From an uncultured Desulfobacter sp. (GTDB lineage: Bacteria; Desulfobacterota; Desulfobacteria; Desulfobacterales; Desulfobacteraceae): a stretch of DNA of 64,000 nt. The notes under the pieces are model-generated. The model was given only the letters and a program-made list of their open reading frames with translations. It was not told the DNA's origin and made no database searches. A program made the position numbers and the translations under genes. The DNA lies in the NCBI RefSeq assembly GCF_963666675.1, contig NZ_OY762929.1:4342001-4406000 (forward strand), written 5' to 3'. How positions within the stretch are numbered: the stretch's first letter is position 1; each line of letters begins with the position of its first letter. Shown piece after piece: positions 50,406 through 58,959 of the stretch.

Positions 50406-50855
50406 ATGGAACAACTGATAATATTTATCGTTTTGATTATGCTGGGCTATTTTTTCGGCCGCATGGCCGAATCCAAACATTACCGGTCCATTGAAGCCCG
50501 GGAAGAATTCTGGATGACCCGGCCGGCCGGCTCATACAAACGGGTCAGTGATCCAGGCCGGACCATTCTTAAAAGTGAACTGGTCTGCGGCAATGTGGTC
50601 ATCTCCGTGGATTATTTCAAGCGCATTGTGGCGGGCCTGCGCAATATTTTCGGCGGAGAGGTCCGGGTGTACGAAACCCTGGTGGACCGGGCCCGGCGCG
50701 AGGCCTTGCTGCGGCTGCATGAATCCTGCGAAGATGCAGACGAAATCATTAATCTGCGCCTGGAAACCTCATCCATCTATAAAGGCAGAAGAAAACAGGT
50801 GGGCTCTGTGGAAGTTCTGGCCTTTGGTACGGCTGTTTATTTTGAACACGCGTGA
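50406..50855 (+). CDS. Membrane-anchored YbjQ-like protein
   Basis: 149 residues. An N-terminal membrane helix (about 4-20) is followed by a diverged YbjQ domain: NVVISVDYFKRIVAGLRNIFGGEVRVYETL and DADEIINLRLETSS. It shares with the preceding protein the IFGGE.x.Y segment, so the two may form a mixed oligomer with one membrane-bound partner. Translationally coupled to the M48 protease gene (TGATG). Confidence 0.8.
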   Translation: MEQLIIFIVLIMLGYFFGRMAESKHYRSIEAREEFWMTRPAGSYKRVSDPGRTILKSELVCGNVVISVDYFKRIVAGLRNIFGGEVRVYETLVDRARREALLRLHESCEDADEIINLRLETSSIYKGRRKQVGSVEVLAFGTAVYFEHA

Positions 50856-51670
50856 TGGACTATAAACCGGTACTGCCTAGAACCAACAACAACATCTCCT
50901 CTGACAGCCCGGTCAAAGAGGCGCTGGTGCTGCTGTCCGGTGTGGTGGCATTTTTTCTGATTGCCTATGGTGTACTCGGCATTTTTGTGGACTGGGCCGT
51001 CACCCGCATCTCCCCGGAGATGGAAGCCAAAATCTTTTCGCGACTTCAGATTCCCTCAAAAATGCTCCCCGATGGAAACCAGCCAGGCCAGGCATTGATT
51101 CAACAACTGACGGATGAGTTGCGACAATGCTGTGATGTCGAGTATCCGGTGAAAGTTTTAATTGTCCCTTCGGACACCGCCAATGCCGTGGCCCTTGCAG
51201 GCGGCACCATCGTGGTTTTTTCAGGCATTTTTGACAAGGTCCGTTCACAAAACGGTATTGCCTTTGTCATGGCCCATGAACTGGGGCACTTCAAACAGCG
51301 GGATCACCTCCGGGGCATGGGGCGGGGCATTGTGCTCACTGCGCTGTCCGCTCTGTTGACGGGCTCCGGCTCAAACATCACCCAACTGGCGGCTCCGGGT
51401 GTTCACCTGACCCAGGCCCGGTATTCCCGGCAGCGGGAAGCCATGGCCGACGCCCGGGCCCTGGACACCCTGGTCTGTCACTACGGCCATGCCGGCGGTG
51501 CCACTGAATTTTTCAAAGCCATGGAGGCTGAACACGATCCGGGACGATTCAACGCATACTTTTCCTCGCACCCCGAAGGCGAAGCCCGCATTGCCGCACT
51601 GGAAAAAAAGATTGAAGACCGGCATTTTGACATCCGGGATGTGGAACCGTTACCGGCAGAATTGAACTAA
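50855..51670 (+). CDS. M48 family membrane metalloprotease
   Basis: 271 residues. One N-terminal membrane helix (about 24-46), then a zincin domain with HELGHFKQRDH (HExxH, about 144-148) and the third-ligand region QREAMADARALD (E near 190). This is the HtpX/Oma1-like M48 layout used in membrane-protein quality control. Its start overlaps the stop of the membrane-anchored YbjQ gene, suggesting that the YbjQ-type pair escorts or regulates the protease. Its 3' end overlaps the convergent FapA-type gene by four bases. Confidence 0.9.
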   Translation: MDYKPVLPRTNNNISSDSPVKEALVLLSGVVAFFLIAYGVLGIFVDWAVTRISPEMEAKIFSRLQIPSKMLPDGNQPGQALIQQLTDELRQCCDVEYPVKVLIVPSDTANAVALAGGTIVVFSGIFDKVRSQNGIAFVMAHELGHFKQRDHLRGMGRGIVLTALSALLTGSGSNITQLAAPGVHLTQARYSRQREAMADARALDTLVCHYGHAGGATEFFKAMEAEHDPGRFNAYFSSHPEGEARIAALEKKIEDRHFDIRDVEPLPAELN

Positions 51671-54039
51671 TCAATTTCCATGACATAATAAACGATACCG
51701 CCCTCATCCTTGCTCTTTTCCCTGATGGTGCACCGGGACCAGGACTTGTCGACGATTTTATACGAATGGGCCGCTTTAATTTTGGTTCCGGATTGAATCC
51801 GTTTTGATACTTCGAGCACGGGTACGGGTTTGGACTTGTTTGAAATCTGTTCCAGATTTTCCAATTCATTAACAAGTCGGCTGTTTGATTTTTCCAATCT
51901 CTCAATTTCAAGCTCTTTTGCTGAAATATCATGATGGATCTGATCCTGACGTCCAAACCATTCATTAATTTTTTCCCCGGCCTCTTTGGCCTTTTTTTCC
52001 ATTTTCCGAATCGCAACCACAATATTTTTTAGTGCAGCGGCATCTTTTGTGGCATCTATGGCGGCTCTCTTATCTTCAAGTTCCCGAATTTTTATCTGTG
52101 CACGATCCTGGATATGGGCATTCCCGGTGATGGTGCCATGAAGCCACTTGTCCACCTCTTTCATCTGACTGATCTCCGATGAAAGCTCTTGGATCATATC
52201 CCGATTCATTGAAAGGGAAGATTTTATCTTATCCCCCAAACGGATTAAATGTTCATCTACACCCACAGTCAACACCGATGGCCCGGAAGATTCATTGCCC
52301 ACGGTGCCGGCCTTGATCCCAAGCTTTGCGGACACGATGGAGTTGAGAATGCTTCCCCTTTCGTTGTTGCAGGCCCCGCTCAGATAAATGGTGGAATCAA
52401 CGATCTCTTTTTGTACCGTCAAATCGCCATAGGAATTTATTGTTGAGTTGCGAATATATTTGGCCTGGATGTTTCCCTTAACATTAATCAACTTTGTATC
52501 CATAATGCCCATTGAGACATTCAGATCCCCGGACAAATCGACCTGGGCACCACAAACTTCCCTGGCGGTGAGCGAAACGCACTTGACAGAGAATCCTTCT
52601 TTCACCTCGCCCGGCACCACGACATTGCCGTTGAATTCAATATTACCGGTTTCATACCCCACATCACCTTTTACCTTAAACTCCTTGTTGACAGAGACAA
52701 CACCCATGACATCCAGGTGCGGTTCGCCCTGTATGCTTGAAAAAATTTCACTCTTTTCTTCGTTAAACCGGGTCCCTGGGCCTGCTGAAAAAGCCGGGTC
52801 CACAGGTTCAGGCACAGATATTTCCTTGCCTTTGACATCCAGGCCGGGTTCTCCGGGTTCAGGGAAAATTTTGGAAGCCAGCAAAATTCCATCTTCCACA
52901 TGGGGTACCTCGCCCCTGTCCCTGTAATCCATACTGCCGTCCGGGTTGATTTTACCCGGTCGCTTGAAATGAATTGGGAAATAATATTGAATTTCACCCT
53001 GGGTGGGCGGAACGGGCTGTTTTCCTTCGGCAACAAGCAATTTTTTCCCTTGCCGGGCCTCTCCATAAAGCCACTCTTCAATAACCGATTCTTCTTCAAT
53101 GCCGAAAATAATTCCATTTTTATGAAGAAGCTGCTCTATCATATAAACCGTTAAAGCCTCAGGGGCATCTTTGCCAAGCCGGATATAGGCCAATATATTG
53201 TTATCGGAATATTCAATGGTGAAATATTTCAGGACATCCTGATGTTGTGCGGCCGAGGCAAGCTCTGGTTTATGATCGGCCTGCCGGTTCATCACATTCA
53301 AAAACGCCGGACTCAGCCGACCGGCAAGGGAATCATACTCCGTAAGATCAGTGATTTCGTCCAATTGGTTCAAATGGGGTGCCAACGCGCCAGCAAAGTC
53401 GCTTTCTGAAATCGTAAACGCGTCAGACGGTCCTCTTTTCGAGAGCATGGTTAAAAAAATGTCACTGACGCGCGTTTTAAAATCATCAAAGGCCTGTTTA
53501 AAGCCCGATGAATTAAATCTGACATTTTCTTTTTCCAAAAGGGATTTAAGCGCTGGGCCGCGTCCTACTTCATTATCCCCGAAAAGGCTTTTAAGCCTGG
53601 ATTCCAGGACCCTGATTTCCTTTTCTTTTTGTTGGATCTGGTCCGCATACTGCGTCTCTTTTTTTCTCAAATTCCCGGCAATTTGAAATAACTGCTTATT
53701 CTGGCGCTGGATGGTTTTCTGCAAATTTTTTATTTTTCTGCCCGCTTCGTATTCATCATATCGCAGTCTGATCTGAACCAGTAAATCGTCATTGGTAAAC
53801 GGCAGGGGCATGCAGGCATGAATTCCGGCTGAATTGATTGCATTAACAAAGGAGGGTAACGCCGAGGGTTCAGCCACCAGGAGGCGCTGGGTTTCAGGAG
53901 AGATTTCTTTGGCCGTTGCCAGGATGCTTGTTTCTTCCGACTCGATATCAACATGTCCCGCAATAATCAAAAAATAGGGCGCAGCGGATGCCTGGGCTAA
54001 ATGTTGGAGACCGTCGGCAGGCGATGTAAACCAATCCAC
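51667..54039 (-). CDS. FapA (DUF342) family protein with N-terminal receiver-like region
   Basis: 790 residues from the first standard start (GTG 54039). Residues about 1-100 look like the later part of a receiver-type fold (KEISPETQRLLVA, CMPLPFTNDDL). A coiled coil follows at about 100-160. The DUF342/FapA domain covers about 320-640 (VEDGILLASKIFPEPGEPGLDVKGKEI, then a repeating beta-helix), and a second coiled coil lies near 680-735. FapA proteins occur with flagellar or polar-assembly genes and bind nucleic acid or act as scaffolds. The receiver appears to begin upstream of this GTG (see 54040-54135). Confidence 0.85.
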   Translation of the reverse strand: MDWFTSPADGLQHLAQASAAPYFLIIAGHVDIESEETSILATAKEISPETQRLLVAEPSALPSFVNAINSAGIHACMPLPFTNDDLLVQIRLRYDEYEAGRKIKNLQKTIQRQNKQLFQIAGNLRKKETQYADQIQQKEKEIRVLESRLKSLFGDNEVGRGPALKSLLEKENVRFNSSGFKQAFDDFKTRVSDIFLTMLSKRGPSDAFTISESDFAGALAPHLNQLDEITDLTEYDSLAGRLSPAFLNVMNRQADHKPELASAAQHQDVLKYFTIEYSDNNILAYIRLGKDAPEALTVYMIEQLLHKNGIIFGIEEESVIEEWLYGEARQGKKLLVAEGKQPVPPTQGEIQYYFPIHFKRPGKINPDGSMDYRDRGEVPHVEDGILLASKIFPEPGEPGLDVKGKEISVPEPVDPAFSAGPGTRFNEEKSEIFSSIQGEPHLDVMGVVSVNKEFKVKGDVGYETGNIEFNGNVVVPGEVKEGFSVKCVSLTAREVCGAQVDLSGDLNVSMGIMDTKLINVKGNIQAKYIRNSTINSYGDLTVQKEIVDSTIYLSGACNNERGSILNSIVSAKLGIKAGTVGNESSGPSVLTVGVDEHLIRLGDKIKSSLSMNRDMIQELSSEISQMKEVDKWLHGTITGNAHIQDRAQIKIRELEDKRAAIDATKDAAALKNIVVAIRKMEKKAKEAGEKINEWFGRQDQIHHDISAKELEIERLEKSNSRLVNELENLEQISNKSKPVPVLEVSKRIQSGTKIKAAHSYKIVDKSWSRCTIREKSKDEGGIVYYVMEID

Positions 54040-54135
54040 CTGAAATCCTTTTTCAGATAAAAACCCGGTCTTGTTTTCAAGTATCCCCCGGGGATCAATT
54101 ATCAGAATCTTATTTTCCTGTCGCTTGATTTCGAT
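54040..54135 (-). other. In-frame upstream extension of the FapA-type gene with no standard start codon
   Basis: The frame stays open 32 codons beyond the GTG and encodes KILIIDPRGILENKTGFLSE, the missing first strand and helix of a receiver (D in LIIDPRG). It contains no ATG, GTG or TTG; AAAGGGG sits seven bases before an ATC codon at 54135. Either a non-standard start (ATC/ATT) is used or a base change hides the start. Confidence 0.45.
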
Positions 54136-54205
54136 GGCACAACCCCTTTGTTATAGACAAGCAAAAAGACCACGACGCGAACCTAAGTACCTTACCTGGA
54201 AAAAT

Positions 54206-54940
54206 TTATACGTTATCGTTCACGTCATTCTCTTTCGGCATAATAAACCCGTTCCGGGCAGCAAGATCTTTAAATTTCAGAAAAAAATCGTTCATCACAG
54301 CCCGGTAGCACAGCACAAGCCGATCCTTTTCAAACATCTGATTTTCCTCGAGCAATGTTTCTATCTGTTCGAAGTAATCGGCTTGGTTAACCCCTTTTTC
54401 CAATCGTTTTTTTAACTGAATGATCTTCTTTTCTTTTTGAACGATCACCCGTTTATGGGCCGCGGCCTTTTGTTTGAGCTCCTGGCTTAGGCTATACAGA
54501 CGGGTGTTTTGTTTTTTAGCCAGAGCAAACAGGTTACGATTTTCGACAACCAATTCGTAATATTGCAATCCTGACTTGATCATCTCCAATAAATCGTCAT
54601 TGTCCCAGGGTTTTGTAATAAACCTGTGGACAGCGCCTCGATTCACCGCATCTGAAATCGCATTAATATCTGCATATCCGGTGATCAAAAATCGGACCGT
54701 ATCCGGAATGATAGTTCTGGCCTTCTCCAAAAACTGGGTGCCTTCCATCCCGGGCATTCTCTGGTCCGAAAGTATCATTGAAAGCCGATCCTTAGAATTT
54801 TGGATCAAATCAAGGGCCTGGACACCGGAAGCGGCATAAATCGAACGCGCACCGGTCTTTTTAATCAAACGTTCAAGGGCTTTGCCGATTTTTTCCTCAT
54901 CGTCAACGATCAGAATTGTATGATCAAACCTTTCGGTCAT
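54206..54940 (-). CDS. Response regulator with coiled-coil output
   Basis: 244 residues. Receiver (about 1-125) with D14/D15, phospho-site in LSDQRMPGMEG (about 60), T in ITGYAD and K in ITKPWD. The output is a long lysine-rich coiled coil (about 130-205) and a short tail with no DNA-binding or enzyme motif. The RpfG-like receiver (DQRMPGMEG, KPWDNDDL) usually sits in front of HD-GYP; here that domain is absent. Upstream of the FapA-type gene by about 70 bases, so likely the same transcript and probably a protein-protein switch for it. Confidence 0.85.
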   Translation of the reverse strand: MTERFDHTILIVDDEEKIGKALERLIKKTGARSIYAASGVQALDLIQNSKDRLSMILSDQRMPGMEGTQFLEKARTIIPDTVRFLITGYADINAISDAVNRGAVHRFITKPWDNDDLLEMIKSGLQYYELVVENRNLFALAKKQNTRLYSLSQELKQKAAAHKRVIVQKEKKIIQLKKRLEKGVNQADYFEQIETLLEENQMFEKDRLVLCYRAVMNDFFLKFKDLAARNGFIMPKENDVNDNV

Positions 54941-55163
54941 TTGGCCCCCCGGTCATTTGGCACTCATAGATAGCGGCACTGGAAATAAATTCGAATAATT
55001 TTCGTGAACGTTTTAACTGAAACCAAGTTTAAGTCATTTTAAAATTTTTCTCAAGAGGCTAAAATTATGTATGAAACGAATCCATTGGCAATTTTTAATT
55101 GTGAAATCGGCTCAGTTAAAATAGAATAAACCATCGGATTACAACTTAACCGGGAAACAACGT

Positions 55164-56192
55164 ATGGCAACTGATGATGACAAACCTACGATTCTCATTG
55201 TGGATGACGTGCCGGACAACATTACCGTCCTGACCAACATCCTGACCGACTACAACCTAAAAGCGGCGAATAACGGTGCCAAAGCACTGGAAATCGCATC
55301 GCGCTTTAGACCGGACATTATTCTTTTGGACATCATGATGCCGGACATGGACGGCTATGCGGTCTGCACCCGACTCAAACGAGATCGTCACACCCAAAAT
55401 ATTCCTGTCATATTTATCACGGCAATGGATGAAGTGACCGATGAAGCACGGGGGTTTGAGCTGGGCGCCGTTGACTATATCATCAAACCCGTCAGCCCTC
55501 CGGTCGTCAGGGCAAGGGTGAAAACCCATTTACACCTGTACGACCAAAGCAAGGCATTGGAGCATTTGGTCGTTGAACGGACAAAAGCACTGAACCAAAG
55601 CAGGCTTGAAATTATTCGCCGATTGGGTCTTGCCGCAGAATACAAAGATAACGAAACGGGCATGCATGTCATTCGTATGAGTTATTACTGCAAGGTCATG
55701 GCGGCGGCGATCGGTATGAGCGACCAAGACGTGGAGTTGATCCTCAATGCATCCCCCATGCACGATATCGGAAAAATCGGTGTTCCGGACAATATTCTCA
55801 GCAAGCCGGGCAAGCTGGATGCCCTGGAGCGGGCCGTCATGGAGCAACACACGACCATCGGTGCCAAGATCATCGGAGAACATAATACCCCGCTTTTGGA
55901 CATGGCACGGACGGTGGCGCTGACCCATCACGAAAAATGGGACGGCACGGGCTATCCCCATGGGCTTAAGGGGGATGATATCCCCCTTGTGGGCCGAATC
56001 GTCGCCGTCGCGGATGTTTTTGACGCCCTGGTCAGCAACCGGCCGTATAAAAAAGCATGGCCCGTTGAAAAGGCTGCGGCATTAATTAAAGAAGAGTCGG
56101 GAAAACATTTTGACCCTGAACTGGCAAAGGTTTTTCTGGCGAATCTGGATGAAATCATCACCCTTTCCACATTAAATGCGGACCCGGATTAA
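55164..56192 (+). CDS. Receiver-HD-GYP c-di-GMP phosphodiesterase
   Basis: 342 residues. Receiver with D14/D15, phospho-site D56 in LLDIMMPDMDG and K near 109 in IIKPVSP. A short helix links to an HD-GYP domain with catalytic HD in MHDIGKIG (about 196) and the signature HHEKWDGTGYP (about 254). It hydrolyses cyclic di-GMP, under control of a phosphorelay. Intact by every key residue. It is divergent from the response-regulator/FapA pair and monocistronic. A weak ribosome site (GGGAAAC) precedes the ATG. Confidence 0.93.
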   Translation: MATDDDKPTILIVDDVPDNITVLTNILTDYNLKAANNGAKALEIASRFRPDIILLDIMMPDMDGYAVCTRLKRDRHTQNIPVIFITAMDEVTDEARGFELGAVDYIIKPVSPPVVRARVKTHLHLYDQSKALEHLVVERTKALNQSRLEIIRRLGLAAEYKDNETGMHVIRMSYYCKVMAAAIGMSDQDVELILNASPMHDIGKIGVPDNILSKPGKLDALERAVMEQHTTIGAKIIGEHNTPLLDMARTVALTHHEKWDGTGYPHGLKGDDIPLVGRIVAVADVFDALVSNRPYKKAWPVEKAAALIKEESGKHFDPELAKVFLANLDEIITLSTLNADPD

Positions 56193-56245
56193 GGGCAAAA
56201 AAAATAGACCAGGCACTTCAAGATCTGGTACACGCCCTTTCCCGG

Positions 56246-56434
56246 ATGATGGAACGTCTATTGCCTTTTGCCGTTTCCTCTACTGATTTAAATACCGACG
56301 CCGTCTTTTCCGGGGATGCGCCCATGCCGGAAAAGGCCCTTGAAATTATAAAACGACTTGGCTTAATGCTTGATGAATCGGATATCGGGGCGTTACGAAT
56401 CGTTGCTGATATGCAGAAAATGCCCGGAATCTAA
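56246..56434 (+). pseudogene. Possible C-terminal remnant of a hybrid signalling protein
   Basis: A frame just after the HD-GYP stop encodes a helical segment, ALEIIKRLGLMLDESDIGAL, resembling the tails of hybrid kinases (short alpha-helical Hpt-like motif with an LMLDESD core). There is no ribosome site and the sense runs upstream past the HD-GYP stop in another frame, so a decayed fragment is more likely than a 62-residue gene. Confidence 0.3.
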
Positions 56435-56551
56435 CCCTATGCCCCAATAATAAACACAGTTGCCAGGACATTGGAGGAATACGATTTTGATCTTGCAAAA
56501 AAAATATAGCGCGCCTTGGGGACCTCTAAAACCAGCCAAACAATGACGCCA

Positions 56552-57370
56552 TCATTTTTGGCGGCATAATTGATCAATCTCTTTAATGATGCGCGCAATC
56601 TCTTCATAATTGGATTCTTGCCCTTTGATGAATCCACTGGCACCGGGCTTAAATGCTGCCAAGACAGAAGGGTCTGTGAGATTAATCAAAGCTGTTTCAA
56701 GAATGCTTTTCAAGCTTGGGTCAAAATTTTTGCGAACCACAACGACAAAATCATACAGCGGCTCACTTTTATGCAGTATTTTAAGATAGTTTCGATATTG
56801 GAAATAGACACTTTCTTTGACGCCTCCGGCATCATACCGTCCCAAAATCACATTCTTGGCCACCCGGTCGTGTTTCCCTAAGAAATTATAATCTTCCAAC
56901 CTTGACAATACCCTGTGCGTATGAAGGATGTGGGCGGGCACATAAAAGGAGAGCGTTGAGTGAGGAGAGCCGAAAGCAAACTTCTTTCCAGCCAAACCCG
57001 ACAAAGTTTTAACATCCGAATCTTTTCTAATAACGATCACACTGTGAAAAAAAGGGCTGCCCAGGGAAGCTAACGTCGCAACAATTTCCACATGATCCTT
57101 GATTTTCACATACGGTGCCGGACCGATGAACCCGATGTCAAGGTCACCCTTTACAAGCTTATCCATAATCTCTTTGTAATCACGGCCCAATTTAAGGCAA
57201 ATTTTATCATGCAGACAGTTTGAAAGATAAACCGTTGCGGGAACCATTCTTTGGGCAAGAATAGATGGATCAATGATTGAGAGTGTGCCGAAATTAATCC
57301 GGGCCATAGCATAGGAAGTAAAAATCTGATATATTACGAAAGTTATAGTTAAGATCCTCAATAACTTCAT
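56552..57370 (-). CDS. PhnD-like periplasmic phosphate/phosphonate-binding protein
   Basis: 272 residues from ATG 57370 (GGAG seven bases upstream); an ATG-free extension upstream was ignored. A signal peptide (about 1-23, MKLLRILTITFVIYQIFTSYAMA-type) precedes a type II binding-protein fold with LVKGDLDIGFIGPAPYVKIK and the GSPHSTLSFYVPAHIL phosphate-loop-like segment. PhnD-like proteins bind phosphonate or other oxyanions; here no ABC permease or ATPase gene is near. Its start is 13 bases from that of a GGDEF gene, so it may act as the sensor for that cyclase rather than a transporter. Confidence 0.85.
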   Translation of the reverse strand: MKLLRILTITFVIYQIFTSYAMARINFGTLSIIDPSILAQRMVPATVYLSNCLHDKICLKLGRDYKEIMDKLVKGDLDIGFIGPAPYVKIKDHVEIVATLASLGSPFFHSVIVIRKDSDVKTLSGLAGKKFAFGSPHSTLSFYVPAHILHTHRVLSRLEDYNFLGKHDRVAKNVILGRYDAGGVKESVYFQYRNYLKILHKSEPLYDFVVVVRKNFDPSLKSILETALINLTDPSVLAAFKPGASGFIKGQESNYEEIARIIKEIDQLCRQK

Positions 57371-57383
57371 CAACTGCTCCAGT

Positions 57384-58946
57384 ATGGTATGTGGTATGCG
57401 GAAAACCCAATACCTTTTTTTTGCGATCATTGTCCTCACGTCGGCATTGGCCGTGCATAATGCCAGAAAGAATGCGGCGGAATACTTTATCGATTATTAC
57501 TCTAACAGAATCGATTTAAGTTATCAATTTGCCTTGAAAAAAACAGGCTTTGTGGCGGACTTATTATATCGCCAGTACGAAGAGGCCATCGGCAAAATGC
57601 TCCATGAATATGACAGGGCAATTGCCGATGAAAAATCCGGTATAAGAGAAAAAATGCTGGATACATTCATGCCTGTATATGAAAATTCCCAGGAACTGGG
57701 ACTCAGGCAACTTCAATTTCACCTGGCCGACGGAATGAATCTGATTCGATTCCATAAACCCGAAATGTATGGTGAGCCGTTGATGCCGTTCAGAAAAAGT
57801 ATCCGGATTGTCAATGAAACACAAAAATTCGTATCCGGGTTCGAAGCAGGCCGGTTTTGGACGGGATTCAGGTTTATTTATCCTGTTTTTTTCAACGGCC
57901 GATTTCTGGGCTCCGTGGAGATGGGATTTGATTTTGACGCCATTAAACGAGAAATGTCTACCTATACCATCAGTCACTCGATAATGACCTTAAAAAAAGA
58001 TATCATTGAAAAAACATTGTTGAATAAAGAAGATATCAAAAACTATCAACCGTGCAAAATTAATAACAATTTCATTGTTGAAAAAAATTATCGGCCACTT
58101 CTTGGCCAACACCTTAAACAGTGCAAATGGCTTTATGCCAATATCAGTCATGTACGTGAAGCAATGGATACCTTAAGGCCGTTCAACCGCGTGATTCGAA
58201 AAAACAACGAATTCAATTTGATCCATTTTTTATCAGTCAAAGACATTGCGGGGCAGAGGGTGGGCTATATCATTACGGTTTTAAACAATATTGATGCCCC
58301 GCCGCTCTCTTATTTTTTCTATGCAAAAATCGTTATCGGCGCCCTAGGCCTGATATTGTTTATGCTCTACTGGAACCATCGAATCAATAAATTAAATCTG
58401 GACTTAAAGCATAAATCGGATGAGCTTAAGATTCTCTCCATTACGGACGCTTTAACAAGGCAGTATAACCGATTCAAGGCCGAAGCGATTCTGCTCAATG
58501 AATTTGAGCGGTTCAAACGATATGGCGGAAAAATTTGCGTGCTTTTGCTGGATATTGATAAGTTCAAGGCAGTCAATGACACCTTTGGACACGAGATCGG
58601 CGATAAAGTGTTGATCGAATTTTCTGCTCTGATCAAGAGAAATTTAAGACGTGTCGATGTACTCGGCCGGTGGGGTGGAGAAGAATTTATCGTAATCTGC
58701 CCGGGGACGTCCCTGGAAAATGGGGTCAAGGTTGCTGAGAATTTAAGATCCAGGGTCCAAGGCAACTGCTTTGCGCCCGTTTCTGAAGTCACGGTCAGTA
58801 TTGGTGTAAGTGTTTTCCATGAAGATGATCATGCACACGCGGATGCAGTGAAGCGGGCCGACAATGCTCTGTATCAATCAAAACACTCGGGCAGAAATCG
58901 TGTAAGCTGCATTGCAGGGGACATTCAGGCGGATAAATGCCTGTGA
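57384..58946 (+). CDS. Membrane diguanylate cyclase (GGDEF) with periplasmic sensor
   Basis: 520 residues. Membrane helices at about 7-23 and 312-332 enclose a sensor domain of about 285 residues with Cache-like features (GFRFIYPVFFNGRFLGSVEMGFDF). A GGDEF domain ends the protein: active loop GGEEF (431-435) and an inhibitory RRVD site five residues before it. It should make cyclic di-GMP, with product feedback. Start ATG 57384; the later ATGs 57390 and 57396 are also usable. The divergent partner is a PhnD-like binding protein 13 bases away, which could present its ligand to the sensor. Confidence 0.9.
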   Translation: MVCGMRKTQYLFFAIIVLTSALAVHNARKNAAEYFIDYYSNRIDLSYQFALKKTGFVADLLYRQYEEAIGKMLHEYDRAIADEKSGIREKMLDTFMPVYENSQELGLRQLQFHLADGMNLIRFHKPEMYGEPLMPFRKSIRIVNETQKFVSGFEAGRFWTGFRFIYPVFFNGRFLGSVEMGFDFDAIKREMSTYTISHSIMTLKKDIIEKTLLNKEDIKNYQPCKINNNFIVEKNYRPLLGQHLKQCKWLYANISHVREAMDTLRPFNRVIRKNNEFNLIHFLSVKDIAGQRVGYIITVLNNIDAPPLSYFFYAKIVIGALGLILFMLYWNHRINKLNLDLKHKSDELKILSITDALTRQYNRFKAEAILLNEFERFKRYGGKICVLLLDIDKFKAVNDTFGHEIGDKVLIEFSALIKRNLRRVDVLGRWGGEEFIVICPGTSLENGVKVAENLRSRVQGNCFAPVSEVTVSIGVSVFHEDDHAHADAVKRADNALYQSKHSGRNRVSCIAGDIQADKCL

Positions 58947-58959
58947 CCCAGGACCGCTT

